Shown here: positions 25,863 through 33,978 of the stretch, piece after piece
Layout of the letters: every line of letters starts with the position of its first letter
Numbering within the stretch: the first letter of the stretch is position 1
Assembly: GCF_001426865.1 (NCBI RefSeq)
Contig: NZ_LMFO01000007.1
Location: 1 to 64,000 of the forward strand
Direction: 5' to 3'
Length of the DNA: 64,000 nucleotides
Source of the DNA: Paenibacillus sp. Root52
GTDB lineage: Bacteria; Bacillota; Bacilli; Paenibacillales; Paenibacillaceae
Position numbers and translations under genes: made by a program
Notes under the pieces: model-generated
Told to the model about the DNA's origin: nothing
The model's database searches: none
What the model saw: the letters and a program-made list of their open reading frames with translations, nothing else

Positions 25863-25905
25863 TAGCGGCTCTAAGATGGCAAGAAACGCCACCTAAAAGC
25901 CGCTA
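25863..25905. repeat. TAGCGGCT/AGCCGCTA inverted repeat
   Basis: TAGCGGCT (25863-25870) pairs with AGCCGCTA (25898-25905) around an inner TGGC/GCCA. Uses the same arm as the hairpins at 11.98 and 21.87 kb. The following 25.9-26.0 kb has no gene; CCCGATAAC (25929) is inverted at 26184. Confidence 0.5.
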
Positions 25906-26019
25906 TGCACCGCTGCCAGGTTACTTCACCCGATAACGAGAGCGCCTAAGAACGGGACAGAGCGAAACCGGAAGAGATAAAGTAGAAGAGAGGAACCTCA
26001 ATCCAAACTTGTAATAGAA

Positions 26020-26148
26020 TGATGTAAAGTCTCCAACCAACAAACACCTTACAAAACAAGTTTTTTGTTTTTGGTAGGGTACTTCTTGTCAATTTAAAGT
26101 GACATAAAGTTCCTTACCAGGCTGGAATTTGACACAAATTTCCCCGCG
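26020..26148. repeat. Left cluster of 19-bp repeats
   Basis: Four copies of the module GGTAGGGAACTTTATGTCA: reverse-complement copies at 26020-26038 (degenerate), 26100-26118 and 26130-26148, and a direct copy at 26073-26091. Centre spacing is 27-53 bp, resembling multi-site transposon ends. Confidence 0.75.
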
Positions 26149-26316
26149 GGCTGGAGACCCCTAATAGCTCACAATATTGCCGGGTTATCGGGTTTAGAAC
26201 CTTGGCTAAAGCTTGTTGAATGAATTCATAATCTTGATTTGCATAATACTAGTATCACAAATTTTATCTATAACCTTGAAATATATGGTATTATTGTACT
26301 GGTAAATAGAAGGGAT

Positions 26317-26973
26317 GTGGGTCTAATAGACTATGTTATTTTTCTGCTGATTATTGCTTCAGTTATTGTGTTGTCTATATTAATTCTCATTTTTTCGAGA
26401 AAACAAAAGACTATCGTTGTATTTGATAAGGAGAACTACGAACTAAGAGATATTACACTAGCTGATATTGATAGGATGGAAGACGGATCCAGATTTGAAA
26501 TGTACTTATATAGATTATTAATCGAACTAGGCTATTCCGGTGTTTATAAGACTATAGGTAGTCGTGACTTTGGAGCTGACGTAGTATTTACTGATTCGGA
26601 TGGAGTTAGAAATGTTATCCAAGCCAAAAGATACTCGGTAGAAAATCCAGTGGGGATTAGCGCTGTTCAAGAAGTCTTCTCTTGTATGAGATACTATAAG
26701 GCTAAAAAAGCAGTTGTCATAGCAACAACCAGATTCACAGATTCATGCGAAACGTTAGCCGGTATCAATTACGTGAAATTAATTGATCGTACGGAATTAT
26801 CTAGCATTATAGAGGCCTTCAGAGCGGGTGATACCTTTACAGCTCGTAAAATAATCGAAGCGGAACCCAGAAAGATACTTGAATCCTGGTCAGAGACAAA
26901 TCAAAATACGTTGCATGAAGTTCGTAAGGATTATAAGGCAGAGAAGTATGTAAAAAAAGTGATGAGTAAATGA
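26317..26973 (+). CDS. Membrane-anchored Mrr-like restriction nuclease
   Basis: About 218 residues. One N-terminal membrane helix (VIFLLIIASVIVLSILILIF), then an Mrr_cat domain: FEMYLYRLLIELGY, catalytic-looking GSRDFGADVVF and IQAKRY (D...QxK), and AVVIATTRFT. Mrr-type enzymes cut modified DNA. GTG 26317 is preferred on topology but its ribosome site is too close; TTG 26239 is an alternative. It is cargo between the 19-bp repeat clusters. Confidence 0.78.
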   Translation: MGLIDYVIFLLIIASVIVLSILILIFSRKQKTIVVFDKENYELRDITLADIDRMEDGSRFEMYLYRLLIELGYSGVYKTIGSRDFGADVVFTDSDGVRNVIQAKRYSVENPVGISAVQEVFSCMRYYKAKKAVVIATTRFTDSCETLAGINYVKLIDRTELSSIIEAFRAGDTFTARKIIEAEPRKILESWSETNQNTLHEVRKDYKAEKYVKKVMSK

Positions 26974-27205
26974 AAATATTTAAGGGAGGAAGGGATATTA
27001 GGGAATTTCATAGCTTTCTATTTTGAAAACAAGAGTACATAACATAAATAGGTATTAGTAGATGATGGAGATGGAGATGGATGGATCGGAGTGGCAAAGC
27101 ACTTCAAAAGGTAATAAGTATGGATAAAGTATATGATAAGGTTTGGTAGAATTAAAATTAGTTAATTTCGAATTGGGATTCTTGCGGCTGCGGGGAGTGA
27201 TTAGA

Positions 27206-27607
27206 TTGGATAACAGTAAGACAACAACTCAAATTAAAATTGATACACATATCTCAGAAGAAACACTTCAAATCTACAAAGAAAGGTATACTTTGACATT
27301 ACCTTGGAAGTACGTAGGTAAGATGATTCATTTGATAGAAATGGGCGATCAAGACATTGGACTGATTGATATTTCAGAAGGCATGTATGGTGATAAAAGT
27401 ATCCACATAGACAACTTTGAAGTTTTTGATAAAAGCAAAGGTCATGGAACCGCAAGCATACAAGCTGTAATCGAAGAACTTAAAGGTAACTCTTTGTATT
27501 TATATGCCACTAATACAGAAAACAAGCGATTCTGGGAGAGAAACGGATTCTTACCTATGGATGATGGGACAGGGACAATAATTCACTGCTTCACACCAAG
27601 CGAGTAA
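27206..27607 (+). CDS. GNAT-family acetyltransferase
   Basis: 133 residues. GNAT pattern: DKSIHIDNFEVFDKSKGHG (strand 4 and the acetyl-CoA loop), then LYLYATNTENKRFWERNGF. TTG 27206 has GGGGAG eight bases upstream; the longer frame from 27143 lacks a site. Substrate unknown. Second cargo gene inside the repeat-flanked segment. Confidence 0.75.
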   Translation: MDNSKTTTQIKIDTHISEETLQIYKERYTLTLPWKYVGKMIHLIEMGDQDIGLIDISEGMYGDKSIHIDNFEVFDKSKGHGTASIQAVIEELKGNSLYLYATNTENKRFWERNGFLPMDDGTGTIIHCFTPSE

Positions 27608-27623
27608 AAGTGTACGGATGCGG

Positions 27624-27658
27624 CCCAATGTCTCGCAATTAGATGTTGGGTTATTTTA
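27624..27658 (+). terminator. Terminator, inverted twin of 28533-28569
   Basis: CCCAATGTCT/AGATGTTGGG and TTATTTTATT. Nearly the same sequence, inverted, ends the minus-strand operon at 28.5 kb. Confidence 0.75.
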
Positions 27659-27839
27659 TTTGATAAAATTAATTTAACACTATGGAAATGAATGCGCACA
27701 ATATTAATTTTAATAGCCATTATGTAAACTCAATGGTAATTCTAAGAAACATCTTCATAAAAGCCGTATTTTGTACACATGTTGATCAAGGATAGTCAAA
27801 GTCAAATTTACAACAATTTGATACTCTCTCATTGTACAT

Positions 27840-28014
27840 TGACACAAAGTTCCCTACCAAATTGACACAAAGTACCCTACTTTCATGCATTTATGTCCTT
27901 TGTCTTTAATTAACGGAGCAAATTTGGCACCTGGTAGGCAACTTTATGATGTCATTCTCCAGTCTGGTAGGCAACTTTATGTCATTCTCCAGCCTAGTAG
28001 GCAACTTTATGTCA
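27840..28014. repeat. Right cluster I of 19-bp repeats
   Basis: Two reverse-complement copies (27840-27858, 27863-27881) and three direct copies (27933-27954, 27966-27984, 27996-28014) spaced by 30-33 bp. The direct ones share TCTCCAG-type sequence between them. Confidence 0.8.
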
Positions 28015-28025
28015 CTCCCTCCGGA

Positions 28026-28205
28026 TTATTTATCCATGTTATTTACAGCGCTTCTCATTTGATCATCTGTTAAGTGAGTATAAATCATTGTAGTTTGTAT
28101 TGAAGAATGTCCTAGTTGATTCTTTAATTTTGGGACATCATTATTCTCAATATGATAACGTGTGGCTAACATAGCTATCGAGATTTTGTTCAGAAAAATA
28201 GTTGA
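28026..28205 (-). pseudogene. Tyrosine recombinase C-terminal fragment
   Basis: An open frame without a start encoding the last third of an integrase: ATRYHIENNDVPKLKN, then LGHSSIQTTMIYTHL with the catalytic Tyr, and MRSAVNNMDK before the stop. The upstream catalytic Arg and box I are missing. The fragment ends 12 bases from the last direct repeat of cluster I, linking recombinase and repeats. Confidence 0.75.
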
Positions 28206-28347
28206 TTAAGCCCATTGTATAGGAATTTCAGCATACCTTCATTCCCTTACGTTGAATTCCCAGGCTGGGGAGAATTATCTGTAACTTTTGTTTTCGTATA
28301 CGATTGAACAAAAAAAGATTTAATCTTTTAAACCTTCTCTCCAGGGC

Positions 28348-28479
28348 AGTAGGGAACTTTGTGTCAAATTCCAGCCTGGTAGGGAACTTTATGTCACTAA
28401 AAATTGACACAAAATTCCCTACCAAAAAATAAAAAAACCTTATTATATAAGGGATTTCATGGTTGGTAACTTTATGTCA
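28348..28479. repeat. Right cluster II of 19-bp repeats
   Basis: Copies at 28348-28366, 28378-28396 (30 bp apart), an inverted copy at 28405-28423 and an outermost copy at 28461-28479. The last is the inverted partner of the degenerate copy at 26020. Confidence 0.8.
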
Positions 28480-28532
28480 TTCTACATAATTTATTGTATA
28501 CGATTATATTTTTATCAACAGGTCTGTAAGCA

Positions 28533-28569
28533 ATAAAATAACCCAACATCTCATTGTGAGACGTTGGGT
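28533..28569 (-). terminator. Terminator of the 28.6-31.3 kb operon
   Basis: ACCCAAC-A-TCTCA/TGAGA-C-GTTGGGT, with a T-rich tail on the minus strand. Confidence 0.75.
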
Positions 28570-28582
28570 CGTATACATTTAG

Positions 28583-28786
28583 TTAATTATAAAGATTCTT
28601 TTCGCAAGTCTCAATAAAGGCGTTTGTTTCGGACTCTAGCTTTGTTCCTTTTGCAATTAACTTTAAAGCCTGTATTAAAGCCGCCTTGGATTCACCTTCT
28701 CGTAAATGTGACTTGGATGGATCAGATAAATCGCCTTCCAAGTTCACATGCAGATCAATAAGTGCCATCAATTTACTATTTCTCAT
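28583..28786 (-). CDS. Hypothetical protein, 67 residues
   Basis: Family not recognised; helical and charged. Last gene of a seven-gene operon; it overlaps the upstream gene by 11 bases, with GAGGAAGTG before the ATG. Confidence 0.7.
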   Translation of the reverse strand: MRNSKLMALIDLHVNLEGDLSDPSKSHLREGESKAALIQALKLIAKGTKLESETNAFIETCEKNLYN

Positions 28787-29048
28787 GCGTACTCACTTCC
28801 TCGACAAAGAAAACTCTCTTAACACGCTTGAATGGAAAGCCCAACACACTGCTACTGCCGTATACAGTCATTCGGACTAGCCACTTTTCTCCACTACGTT
28901 TCCCATCAGGATCAGACGTAGTGTTCCACACGTATTCGATTCCCTCTTCATCAATGAAATCGAATCTCCATGCTGATACATTACCTATATCAGATGGTTC
29001 TCTATCTCTAAGGATAGTGACTGTCTTTTCTATCCTCTGATTAGTCAC
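28776..29048 (-). CDS. Hypothetical protein, 90 residues
   Basis: Family not recognised; beta-rich (AWRFDFIDEEGIEYVW). GTG 29048 overlaps the stop of the preceding gene and has GGAAG nine bases upstream; a longer frame would run through that gene. Confidence 0.7.
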   Translation of the reverse strand: MTNQRIEKTVTILRDREPSDIGNVSAWRFDFIDEEGIEYVWNTTSDPDGKRSGEKWLVRMTVYGSSSVLGFPFKRVKRVFFVEEVSTHEK

Positions 29049-29493
29049 GCAAGATATCTTCCAAGTGCTTCGCAAATTGAAGTTCGTGCTCATTCATCTC
29101 GCCACGCGAACGTCTTTCATCAACCATCTCTAGAATCTTTTCAAAACCTATGAATGGGTAATGATCAAGATGTTTAGGTGGGGCTTTTGGACGAAAAACG
29201 TTTATCTCAAAGGTAGAATCAAACTTATCATCATAACGCTTTTTGAAATATTGATTATGGGTCAAAAGATCATTATTCACTCCAAAGCTGTTGGTACTTC
29301 CTGTACGTGCAAGCACCCAAATTTCCTTAGAGTGTTTGTCGTAGAATACATCCCTAAAACGTACAACGTCTTTGCGAGTTAATTCTAATATCTCAAGTAA
29401 CTCGTCCGCTTGTGGGTTAATACTGCCAACCATCATAAGGTATTTATTATCATCCATATCAACTGTGTTAATGATGTGAATGTGGTCATCCAT
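29041..29493 (-). CDS. Hypothetical protein, 150 residues
   Basis: Family not recognised; N-terminal His-rich strand (DDHIHIINTVD) and an acidic helical C-terminus. ATG 29493 has GAGGGG eight bases upstream. Lies between a HigA-like gene and the 90-residue gene in one operon. Confidence 0.75.
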   Translation of the reverse strand: MDDHIHIINTVDMDDNKYLMMVGSINPQADELLEILELTRKDVVRFRDVFYDKHSKEIWVLARTGSTNSFGVNNDLLTHNQYFKKRYDDKFDSTFEINVFRPKAPPKHLDHYPFIGFEKILEMVDERRSRGEMNEHELQFAKHLEDILRD

Positions 29494-29498
29494 AACGA

Positions 29499-29750
29499 TC
29501 ACCCCTCTAAATTAGTTTCACGGTAACCCCTATCCAACTCAATCCAATACTCTGCGGGCGGGCCAAGTATTGTAGCCAGCTTATCCGCAAACTCCTGAGT
29601 CACTTCTACTTCCCCCATTAAGAATGGAACAAGGTCATCATTACTCATTCCAGTTCTCATTGATAAATCATCAAGTACCATGCCATGCTGTACAAGTAGA
29701 GTTATGACTACATCCCCAATCAGCACTTGCTCCCCACTTACAACTTGCAC
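29499..29750 (-). CDS. HigA-like HTH protein (orphan antitoxin type) 1
   Basis: 83 residues. XRE/HigA-like helix-turn-helix (LDDLSMRTGMSNDDLVPFLMG) followed by FADKLATILGPPAEYWIELDRGY, the usual HigA ending (L...lg.s..fW..L...y). Very similar to the gene at 31400. GTG 29750 has AGGGGG six bases upstream. No HigB-type toxin gene is next to it, so it may be a regulator or an orphan antitoxin. Confidence 0.78.
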   Translation of the reverse strand: MQVVSGEQVLIGDVVITLLVQHGMVLDDLSMRTGMSNDDLVPFLMGEVEVTQEFADKLATILGPPAEYWIELDRGYRETNLEG

Positions 29751-29760
29751 GTACATCCCC

Positions 29761-30126
29761 CTAATCTACTACTTTCATATCATCCATAGGTAAATCCCCT
29801 ATAGACGCCCCCATCAACCTAACTAAGCTTTTGTATGCTGGTTCGTACCTTTTTTCTAACTTTCCCATACTCTTGGTAGTGTACACGTCCTTAATAACCC
29901 ACCGATCGTTTAATTTCTCGTCCGGTTCCAATTCTTCTACGTGTAAGATTATCTTCTCAATCTTACTTCCACCTTTATACTCAGATACCGGATCAAGATT
30001 ATGGATAATAATCTTCGTGATGTGGATGTTATCATAGACACATTCGAGTTTCTTTGTGAACTCCCCAATAAGCCCTTCAATAAACTCAAGTACTTCATCG
30101 AATGATACAGTGTAATCACCTCTCAT
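29761..30126 (-). CDS. Hypothetical protein, 121 residues
   Basis: Family not recognised; mixed alpha/beta, acidic. ATG 30126 has AAGGGAG nine bases upstream; it overlaps the preceding gene by 11 bases. Confidence 0.72.
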   Translation of the reverse strand: MRGDYTVSFDEVLEFIEGLIGEFTKKLECVYDNIHITKIIIHNLDPVSEYKGGSKIEKIILHVEELEPDEKLNDRWVIKDVYTTKSMGKLEKRYEPAYKSLVRLMGASIGDLPMDDMKVVD

Positions 30127-30373
30127 GCATTTCATCTCCCTTCAAGTGCATTTCACTTATCCTTTTCTGATTGTCCTCAGCTTGGTTAAAGAGTGTCTGG
30201 GCGGTGTGAAAAATCCGGTAATCCGCTGAAAGAAGGTGCTCCAAATCCCCAAGTCTCTGTTCCTTGTTCAATTGATCCTTAATGTCATCCAACACTTCCC
30301 GGAATTCATTGACAGTGTTGTTCATAATCAATTCAAGCCTAGTGACGTAGTCAATGTAGTCTTGTTTATCCAT
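30116..30373 (-). CDS. Helical protein, 85 residues
   Basis: Predicted helical bundle or coiled coil (LELIMNNTVNEFREVLDDIKD). ATG 30373 follows the upstream stop by one base. May partner the coiled-coil protein encoded just before it. Confidence 0.7.
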   Translation of the reverse strand: MDKQDYIDYVTRLELIMNNTVNEFREVLDDIKDQLNKEQRLGDLEHLLSADYRIFHTAQTLFNQAEDNQKRISEMHLKGDEMHER

Positions 30374-30374
30374 C

Positions 30375-31265
30375 TTACTTTTCTTCCCCTCCAGCTTTTC
30401 TTGGCTTTGGTTTTCCTGCATCAGCTACCTGTTTTCGTAGATCATTCAACTCAGCATACAGACGTCTGATTTCAGCATTGGCGTCACGACGATCAATTTC
30501 CGCCTGTTCAGTAAGTTCCCGTTGGATCTTGACCACTGCTTTCTCCGAAGCAATCTCTGCACGTTCCGAAGCTACCATTAACTGCTCCTGGTGAGCAATA
30601 TCCTTACGCTTAAGTTCCTCTTCGTACTGCTGTTTGGCTTCCAGTGCAGATTTTTCTGCATTCAGCAAATCATTCTCTAGTTTCTTGGTTAACTCAGTTA
30701 ACTCGGTAAACTCTTCTTCTATCTCATTTGCACGGTTAACCTTATCATTGTTGTCCGACAACATTTTAGATAGTCGATCCATCCGTTCTTTATTTTCAGC
30801 GAGGATTTGTTCATCCTTTTCTGCTGATTTCTGTAATGCTATAATAAGTTTATCCCTGTCTTCTAGCTCCTTCTCCTGCTTGGCAATGATTTCTGTTGAC
30901 CCTTTAAGTGCCGAGTTCAGTGAGTTGATTTCATCTTGTTGGGCGGAAAGTTCGAGAGAAAGTTTTCCCAATTTCTCTTCATGTTCTTCTGTTATATGTA
31001 GTCTGTCAGATGCTTCATTTTGGATCAGAGATACAAAAGAATCGACAATATGTTTCGTATGGTATTCTAGCATACTTATTTGCTTCTGATAACCTGCACC
31101 TACACCTGTCTTAAGTTGGTTAAGTTCGTATACGGAAGCCATTTGCTCTAAAAAGTCACCCTCAAACTCGATTCCCGACTCTTTGAAAAGCGTTTCTACT
31201 TTCTCTTTAACATGATCAAATACTTTATATGCCTTCGGGCCTCTCTTACCATTTCCTTCGCTCAT
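30375..31265 (-). CDS. Long coiled-coil protein, KfrA-like organisation
   Basis: 296 residues. A basic N-terminal domain (about 1-75: GKRGPKAYKVFDHVKEKVETLF) is followed by a nearly unbroken coiled coil (about 85-280) and a Lys-rich tail. Plasmid KfrA proteins have this design (DNA-binding head, long coil) and help partitioning and autorepression; the sequence itself is not recognisably KfrA, so this is a structural analogy. First gene of a seven-gene operon with a promoter overlapped by GTTTAC repeats. Confidence 0.75.
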   Translation of the reverse strand: MSEGNGKRGPKAYKVFDHVKEKVETLFKESGIEFEGDFLEQMASVYELNQLKTGVGAGYQKQISMLEYHTKHIVDSFVSLIQNEASDRLHITEEHEEKLGKLSLELSAQQDEINSLNSALKGSTEIIAKQEKELEDRDKLIIALQKSAEKDEQILAENKERMDRLSKMLSDNNDKVNRANEIEEEFTELTELTKKLENDLLNAEKSALEAKQQYEEELKRKDIAHQEQLMVASERAEIASEKAVVKIQRELTEQAEIDRRDANAEIRRLYAELNDLRKQVADAGKPKPRKAGGEEK

Positions 31266-31289
31266 ACGTTATCAGCTCCTTTTATTCGT

Positions 31290-31318
31290 ATTATAGCACT
31301 ATTGGTAAACTGAGTAAA
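31290..31318 (-). promoter_or_regulatory. Promoter with GTTTAC repeat operator
   Basis: TTTACT and TATAAT (extended TGC) with 17-base spacing. GGTTTACTCAGTTTACC covers the -35, and further GTTTAC/GTAAAC copies lie up to about 31350, a likely autorepression site. Confidence 0.7.
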
Positions 31319-31373
31319 CCGGGTTAACCTCACTATTTACGGATACTAAAAGTTTACTTTAAACTCAAGTGCA

Positions 31374-31396
31374 AAATAAAAAGCCGCCAGGGCGGC
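31374..31396 (-). terminator. Rho-independent terminator
   Basis: GCCGCC/GGCGGC stem with a T-rich tail on the minus strand, after the second HigA-like gene. Confidence 0.8.
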
Positions 31397-31399
31397 AGC

Positions 31400-31666
31400 T
31401 TATACTTTACTAAGTCTTTCAAGTGTTTCACGATATTTGGTATCAAGCCTGATCCAGAAGTCAGCGGGCGGGCTAAACACGTTGGCTAACCTTTCAGCAA
31501 AATCCTGCGTTACTGCTTCTTCCCCCATGAAAAATGGTACCAAACATTCACATGAGATTCCTGTTTCTCTTGATAGAGCATCCATATCTATTCCCTTATC
31601 CACCATCAACTCGATGACGGTGTCCCCGATAGGGATAGCAATTGGAGCCAGGTATTCATTTTTCAT
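31400..31666 (-). CDS. HigA-like HTH protein (orphan antitoxin type) 2
   Basis: 88 residues, paralogue of 29499: shared PIGDTVIELMVDKGIDMDAL, GISCECLVPFFMGEEAVTQDFAERLA and PPADFWIRLD. It lies downstream of a zinc-finger gene, recalling MqsA (zinc finger plus HTH) split into two proteins. No toxin gene is adjacent. Confidence 0.78.
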   Translation of the reverse strand: MKNEYLAPIAIPIGDTVIELMVDKGIDMDALSRETGISCECLVPFFMGEEAVTQDFAERLANVFSPPADFWIRLDTKYRETLERLSKV

Positions 31667-31696
31667 CTTAAGTTTCCCCTCATACGTTAATCCCGA

Positions 31697-32029
31697 TCAC
31701 TGCCACTCGGAATTATCCATGTATTTCTCCATCTCTTTTTTGTGTATCTCAATTTTCAATAATAACTTGTCATACACATCTTTACTGCAGGATCGACTTT
31801 CTTCTTCAAGCTCTTGTATCTCATGGGATAGGATAGCGTACTGCAGTTTTCTATCAATCAACCGACTAGCTGTAGGTGTGAGGTAGGTATCCCCGCACGC
31901 TGTACATTTGAGCGCTGGTAGGTCAGTAATTTCTACCTTCTTGTCTTCTTTAATGGGCAGCTCCATTGTAGTGGTTGTTTCTACCAACTTACCTCTACAG
32001 ATACCACATGAAAATGATGTTACATCCAT
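31697..32029 (-). CDS. YgiT/MqsA-type zinc-finger protein
   Basis: 110 residues. CGIC near 9-12 and CTAC near 45-48 form a YgiT-type finger (ALKCTACGDTYLTPTASRLI), followed by an acidic coiled coil instead of MqsA's HTH. ATG 32029 has AAGGGAGA six bases upstream. Antitoxin-like half protein; partner unknown. Confidence 0.78.
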   Translation of the reverse strand: MDVTSFSCGICRGKLVETTTTMELPIKEDKKVEITDLPALKCTACGDTYLTPTASRLIDRKLQYAILSHEIQELEEESRSCSKDVYDKLLLKIEIHKKEMEKYMDNSEWQ

Positions 32030-32045
32030 AATTATCTCCCTTTCC

Positions 32046-32312
32046 TTAAAGCCAGGATTCGATGACGTTCGGATCATCGGTGGGGCTGCTTTTGATTCTA
32101 GCACCAAAAGACGCATTAATCCGGTTAACTAAATCTTCATAAGATTGCGATGTCAGTACGCAGTTAGTCGGACACGGTATAGATGCATCATAAAGGCGGG
32201 CAACATAGAGTCCAGGATAGTCTGCTGTATCCTTATTATACACTGATACGAGGGGTATCTTGATATCAGATAAGTCCAGGCATCGGAAATCAGGCAGTAC
32301 CTTATCAGCCAT
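32046..32312 (-). CDS. Hypothetical protein, 88 residues
   Basis: Family not recognised; a beta core of a form often seen in phage/plasmid proteins (YPGLYVARLYD...SYEDLVNRI). AAAGGAG about 12 bases before the ATG. First of three genes ending at the 31.4 kb terminator. Confidence 0.72.
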   Translation of the reverse strand: MADKVLPDFRCLDLSDIKIPLVSVYNKDTADYPGLYVARLYDASIPCPTNCVLTSQSYEDLVNRINASFGARIKSSPTDDPNVIESWL

Positions 32313-32518
32313 TTATGTAACATCTCCTTTAATGATAATAAGTATAACCCGCACATTTACAGTTAGATGTGTGAGCACAACATAACAACAGCAAATGTTT
32401 AGTTCGCCTTCCTAATCTTACTGAGACAATGTTAGGACGAGCTCTATATAGAATTTGTGTATGTAGTTTTTTTTCCCTGTATTTATATGGACTCAGAAAT
32501 CAAAATCGCATCCACAAA

Positions 32519-32914
32519 TCAGTAAATTAAATACCCCGTCTCCCTGTACTTTACAGACACAACATTATCTTTTGTCTGCGGGGGTCCATTTAACTGAGAA
32601 TTAGATATTGCCCTCTCGATCGCCATCGCACGTACTTTATCGTCATCCGGATCTTCTACTTTTAAATCAAATGTTCGGTACCCATCTTTGAACGTAACAG
32701 TACAGAGGTAATGATGTACTAATTTTTTTCCATGAGCGGCATCCTCTAGCGTAGGCAGTGCATTCAGCTCATCACGGACCAAATCAATTTCGGTTTGAAT
32801 CACTGCCATTTCCTCTATCCCCATTACAGGACTAACTTTTAATGCTAAAATTGTCATTTCATTTATCAATGCGAGACGCTTTGTGTTTATTTTTTCTACT
32901 GCCTTGTAATTCAT
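32519..32914 (-). CDS. Hypothetical protein, 131 residues
   Basis: Family not recognised: an N-terminal helical hairpin (KINTKRLALINEMTILALKV) and a C-terminal beta region. GGCGGTG precedes the ATG. The 200 bp downstream of it hold no supported gene. Confidence 0.72.
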   Translation of the reverse strand: MNYKAVEKINTKRLALINEMTILALKVSPVMGIEEMAVIQTEIDLVRDELNALPTLEDAAHGKKLVHHYLCTVTFKDGYRTFDLKVEDPDDDKVRAMAIERAISNSQLNGPPQTKDNVVSVKYRETGYLIY

Positions 32915-33028
32915 CTGTTACACCGCCTTTTGATCTTTTTATCTGGCTCCCACCATGACCTCGATAGCTCTAATATAGTGCCTCATTATCCGGATATTAA
33001 TTCTTCAGGCATTTAATTCACTCTGAAC

Positions 33029-33916
33029 TTAACCCCTGATCCGAACCAGATGACCCTCTTGAATATTGAAAGATTCACTACGAGATGAAATAGGACTACT
33101 TTGTTCAAACGACCACTCATACCGCCCTTTAATCCAGCCATCACCAAATTTAACTTCTATGTAGCTACCAGAGTGTATTGGTACACCTTCAACAAAATGC
33201 CGCAATGCATCGTTCGAACCGTGGTGTCCCATCCAAATTCGACCTTCTATCATTCCATCTTTTTTTGCTTCAGGTGTCATTGGATCTTTTTCGCCAACCC
33301 ATTTGGTTACTTTCAATCTTAAAGCGGGTATTGGTTCTACCCAATCTGCATCACCAAAGTACATCCCAGTTTGGTTTCCAAATTCTTCGGTGGTAAACAA
33401 AATTCTAAGTTGGTTAAATGAAGGTACTTCCACCATTTCTTCACCTACATCTGGATAACGACGTAGGATTAAAGAAGACCATACTTCCGAAACAAAATCA
33501 TCATTGGATTTCAATTCGTATCCAGGTAACTTGCTCAAGAAATCGTTTCTCTTTTTCCCAATACCTTCTTTATCTTTTTCCTCATTAGCTCTTGAGATAT
33601 AAGGATAGAGCAAGTGCAAGCCAAAGTGATATAAATGTATATTTATCTTTTCTTCCATAAGTTCGTCCAGCAGAAATTTAAGCATATCTGCACGATTGGA
33701 TTTCGTTTTCGGATTCACGTAAACATTATATTTCCGAGCCAAGTTTCTGAAAAATATTTGAGGGTACATATACACATCTTTGTCATGCCACTGACGAACT
33801 ACTACAGGCCAAACTGCTCCTGCATATCCATCCATTCCTCTTTCCATAATTCTTTTGAAAAATTCTGCAAGATACTTCATTTGCTCAGTAAATTCTATAT
33901 TAGTTTCGTTTGTCAT
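33029..33916 (-). CDS. DUF5348-containing protein
   Basis: 295 residues. The C-terminal 75 (about 220-295) match DUF5348 as remembered: GRIWMG..., then HSGSYIEVKFGDGWIKGRYEW and a final EGHLVRIRG. The helical N-terminal 200 residues are not recognised. ATG 33916 has GGAGGGG five bases upstream. DUF5348 is common on Bacillota plasmids; function unknown. Confidence 0.75.
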   Translation of the reverse strand: MTNETNIEFTEQMKYLAEFFKRIMERGMDGYAGAVWPVVVRQWHDKDVYMYPQIFFRNLARKYNVYVNPKTKSNRADMLKFLLDELMEEKINIHLYHFGLHLLYPYISRANEEKDKEGIGKKRNDFLSKLPGYELKSNDDFVSEVWSSLILRRYPDVGEEMVEVPSFNQLRILFTTEEFGNQTGMYFGDADWVEPIPALRLKVTKWVGEKDPMTPEAKKDGMIEGRIWMGHHGSNDALRHFVEGVPIHSGSYIEVKFGDGWIKGRYEWSFEQSSPISSRSESFNIQEGHLVRIRG

Positions 33917-33942
33917 GACATCCCCTCCAATTTCCCTTGTTC

Positions 33943-33971
33943 CACTACACACAATCTTTTTGTGTATAGTG
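33943..33971. repeat. 12-bp inverted repeat between minus-strand genes
   Basis: CACTACACACAA/TTGTGTATAGTG (one mismatch) with a five-base loop, without a T-run. Candidate operator or processing hairpin. Confidence 0.55.
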
Positions 33972-33978
33972 CCAGATT

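Noticed and set aside
27933..28014. Three 19-bp repeats spaced 30-33 bp, CRISPR-like at first sight
   Set aside because: The sequence between copies is itself nearly identical (TCTCCAG), copies also occur inverted, and no cas genes are present.
27885..28073. 62-codon frame on the plus strand
   Set aside because: It is a translation of the 19-bp repeats (recurring GRQLY) and the antisense of the integrase fragment.
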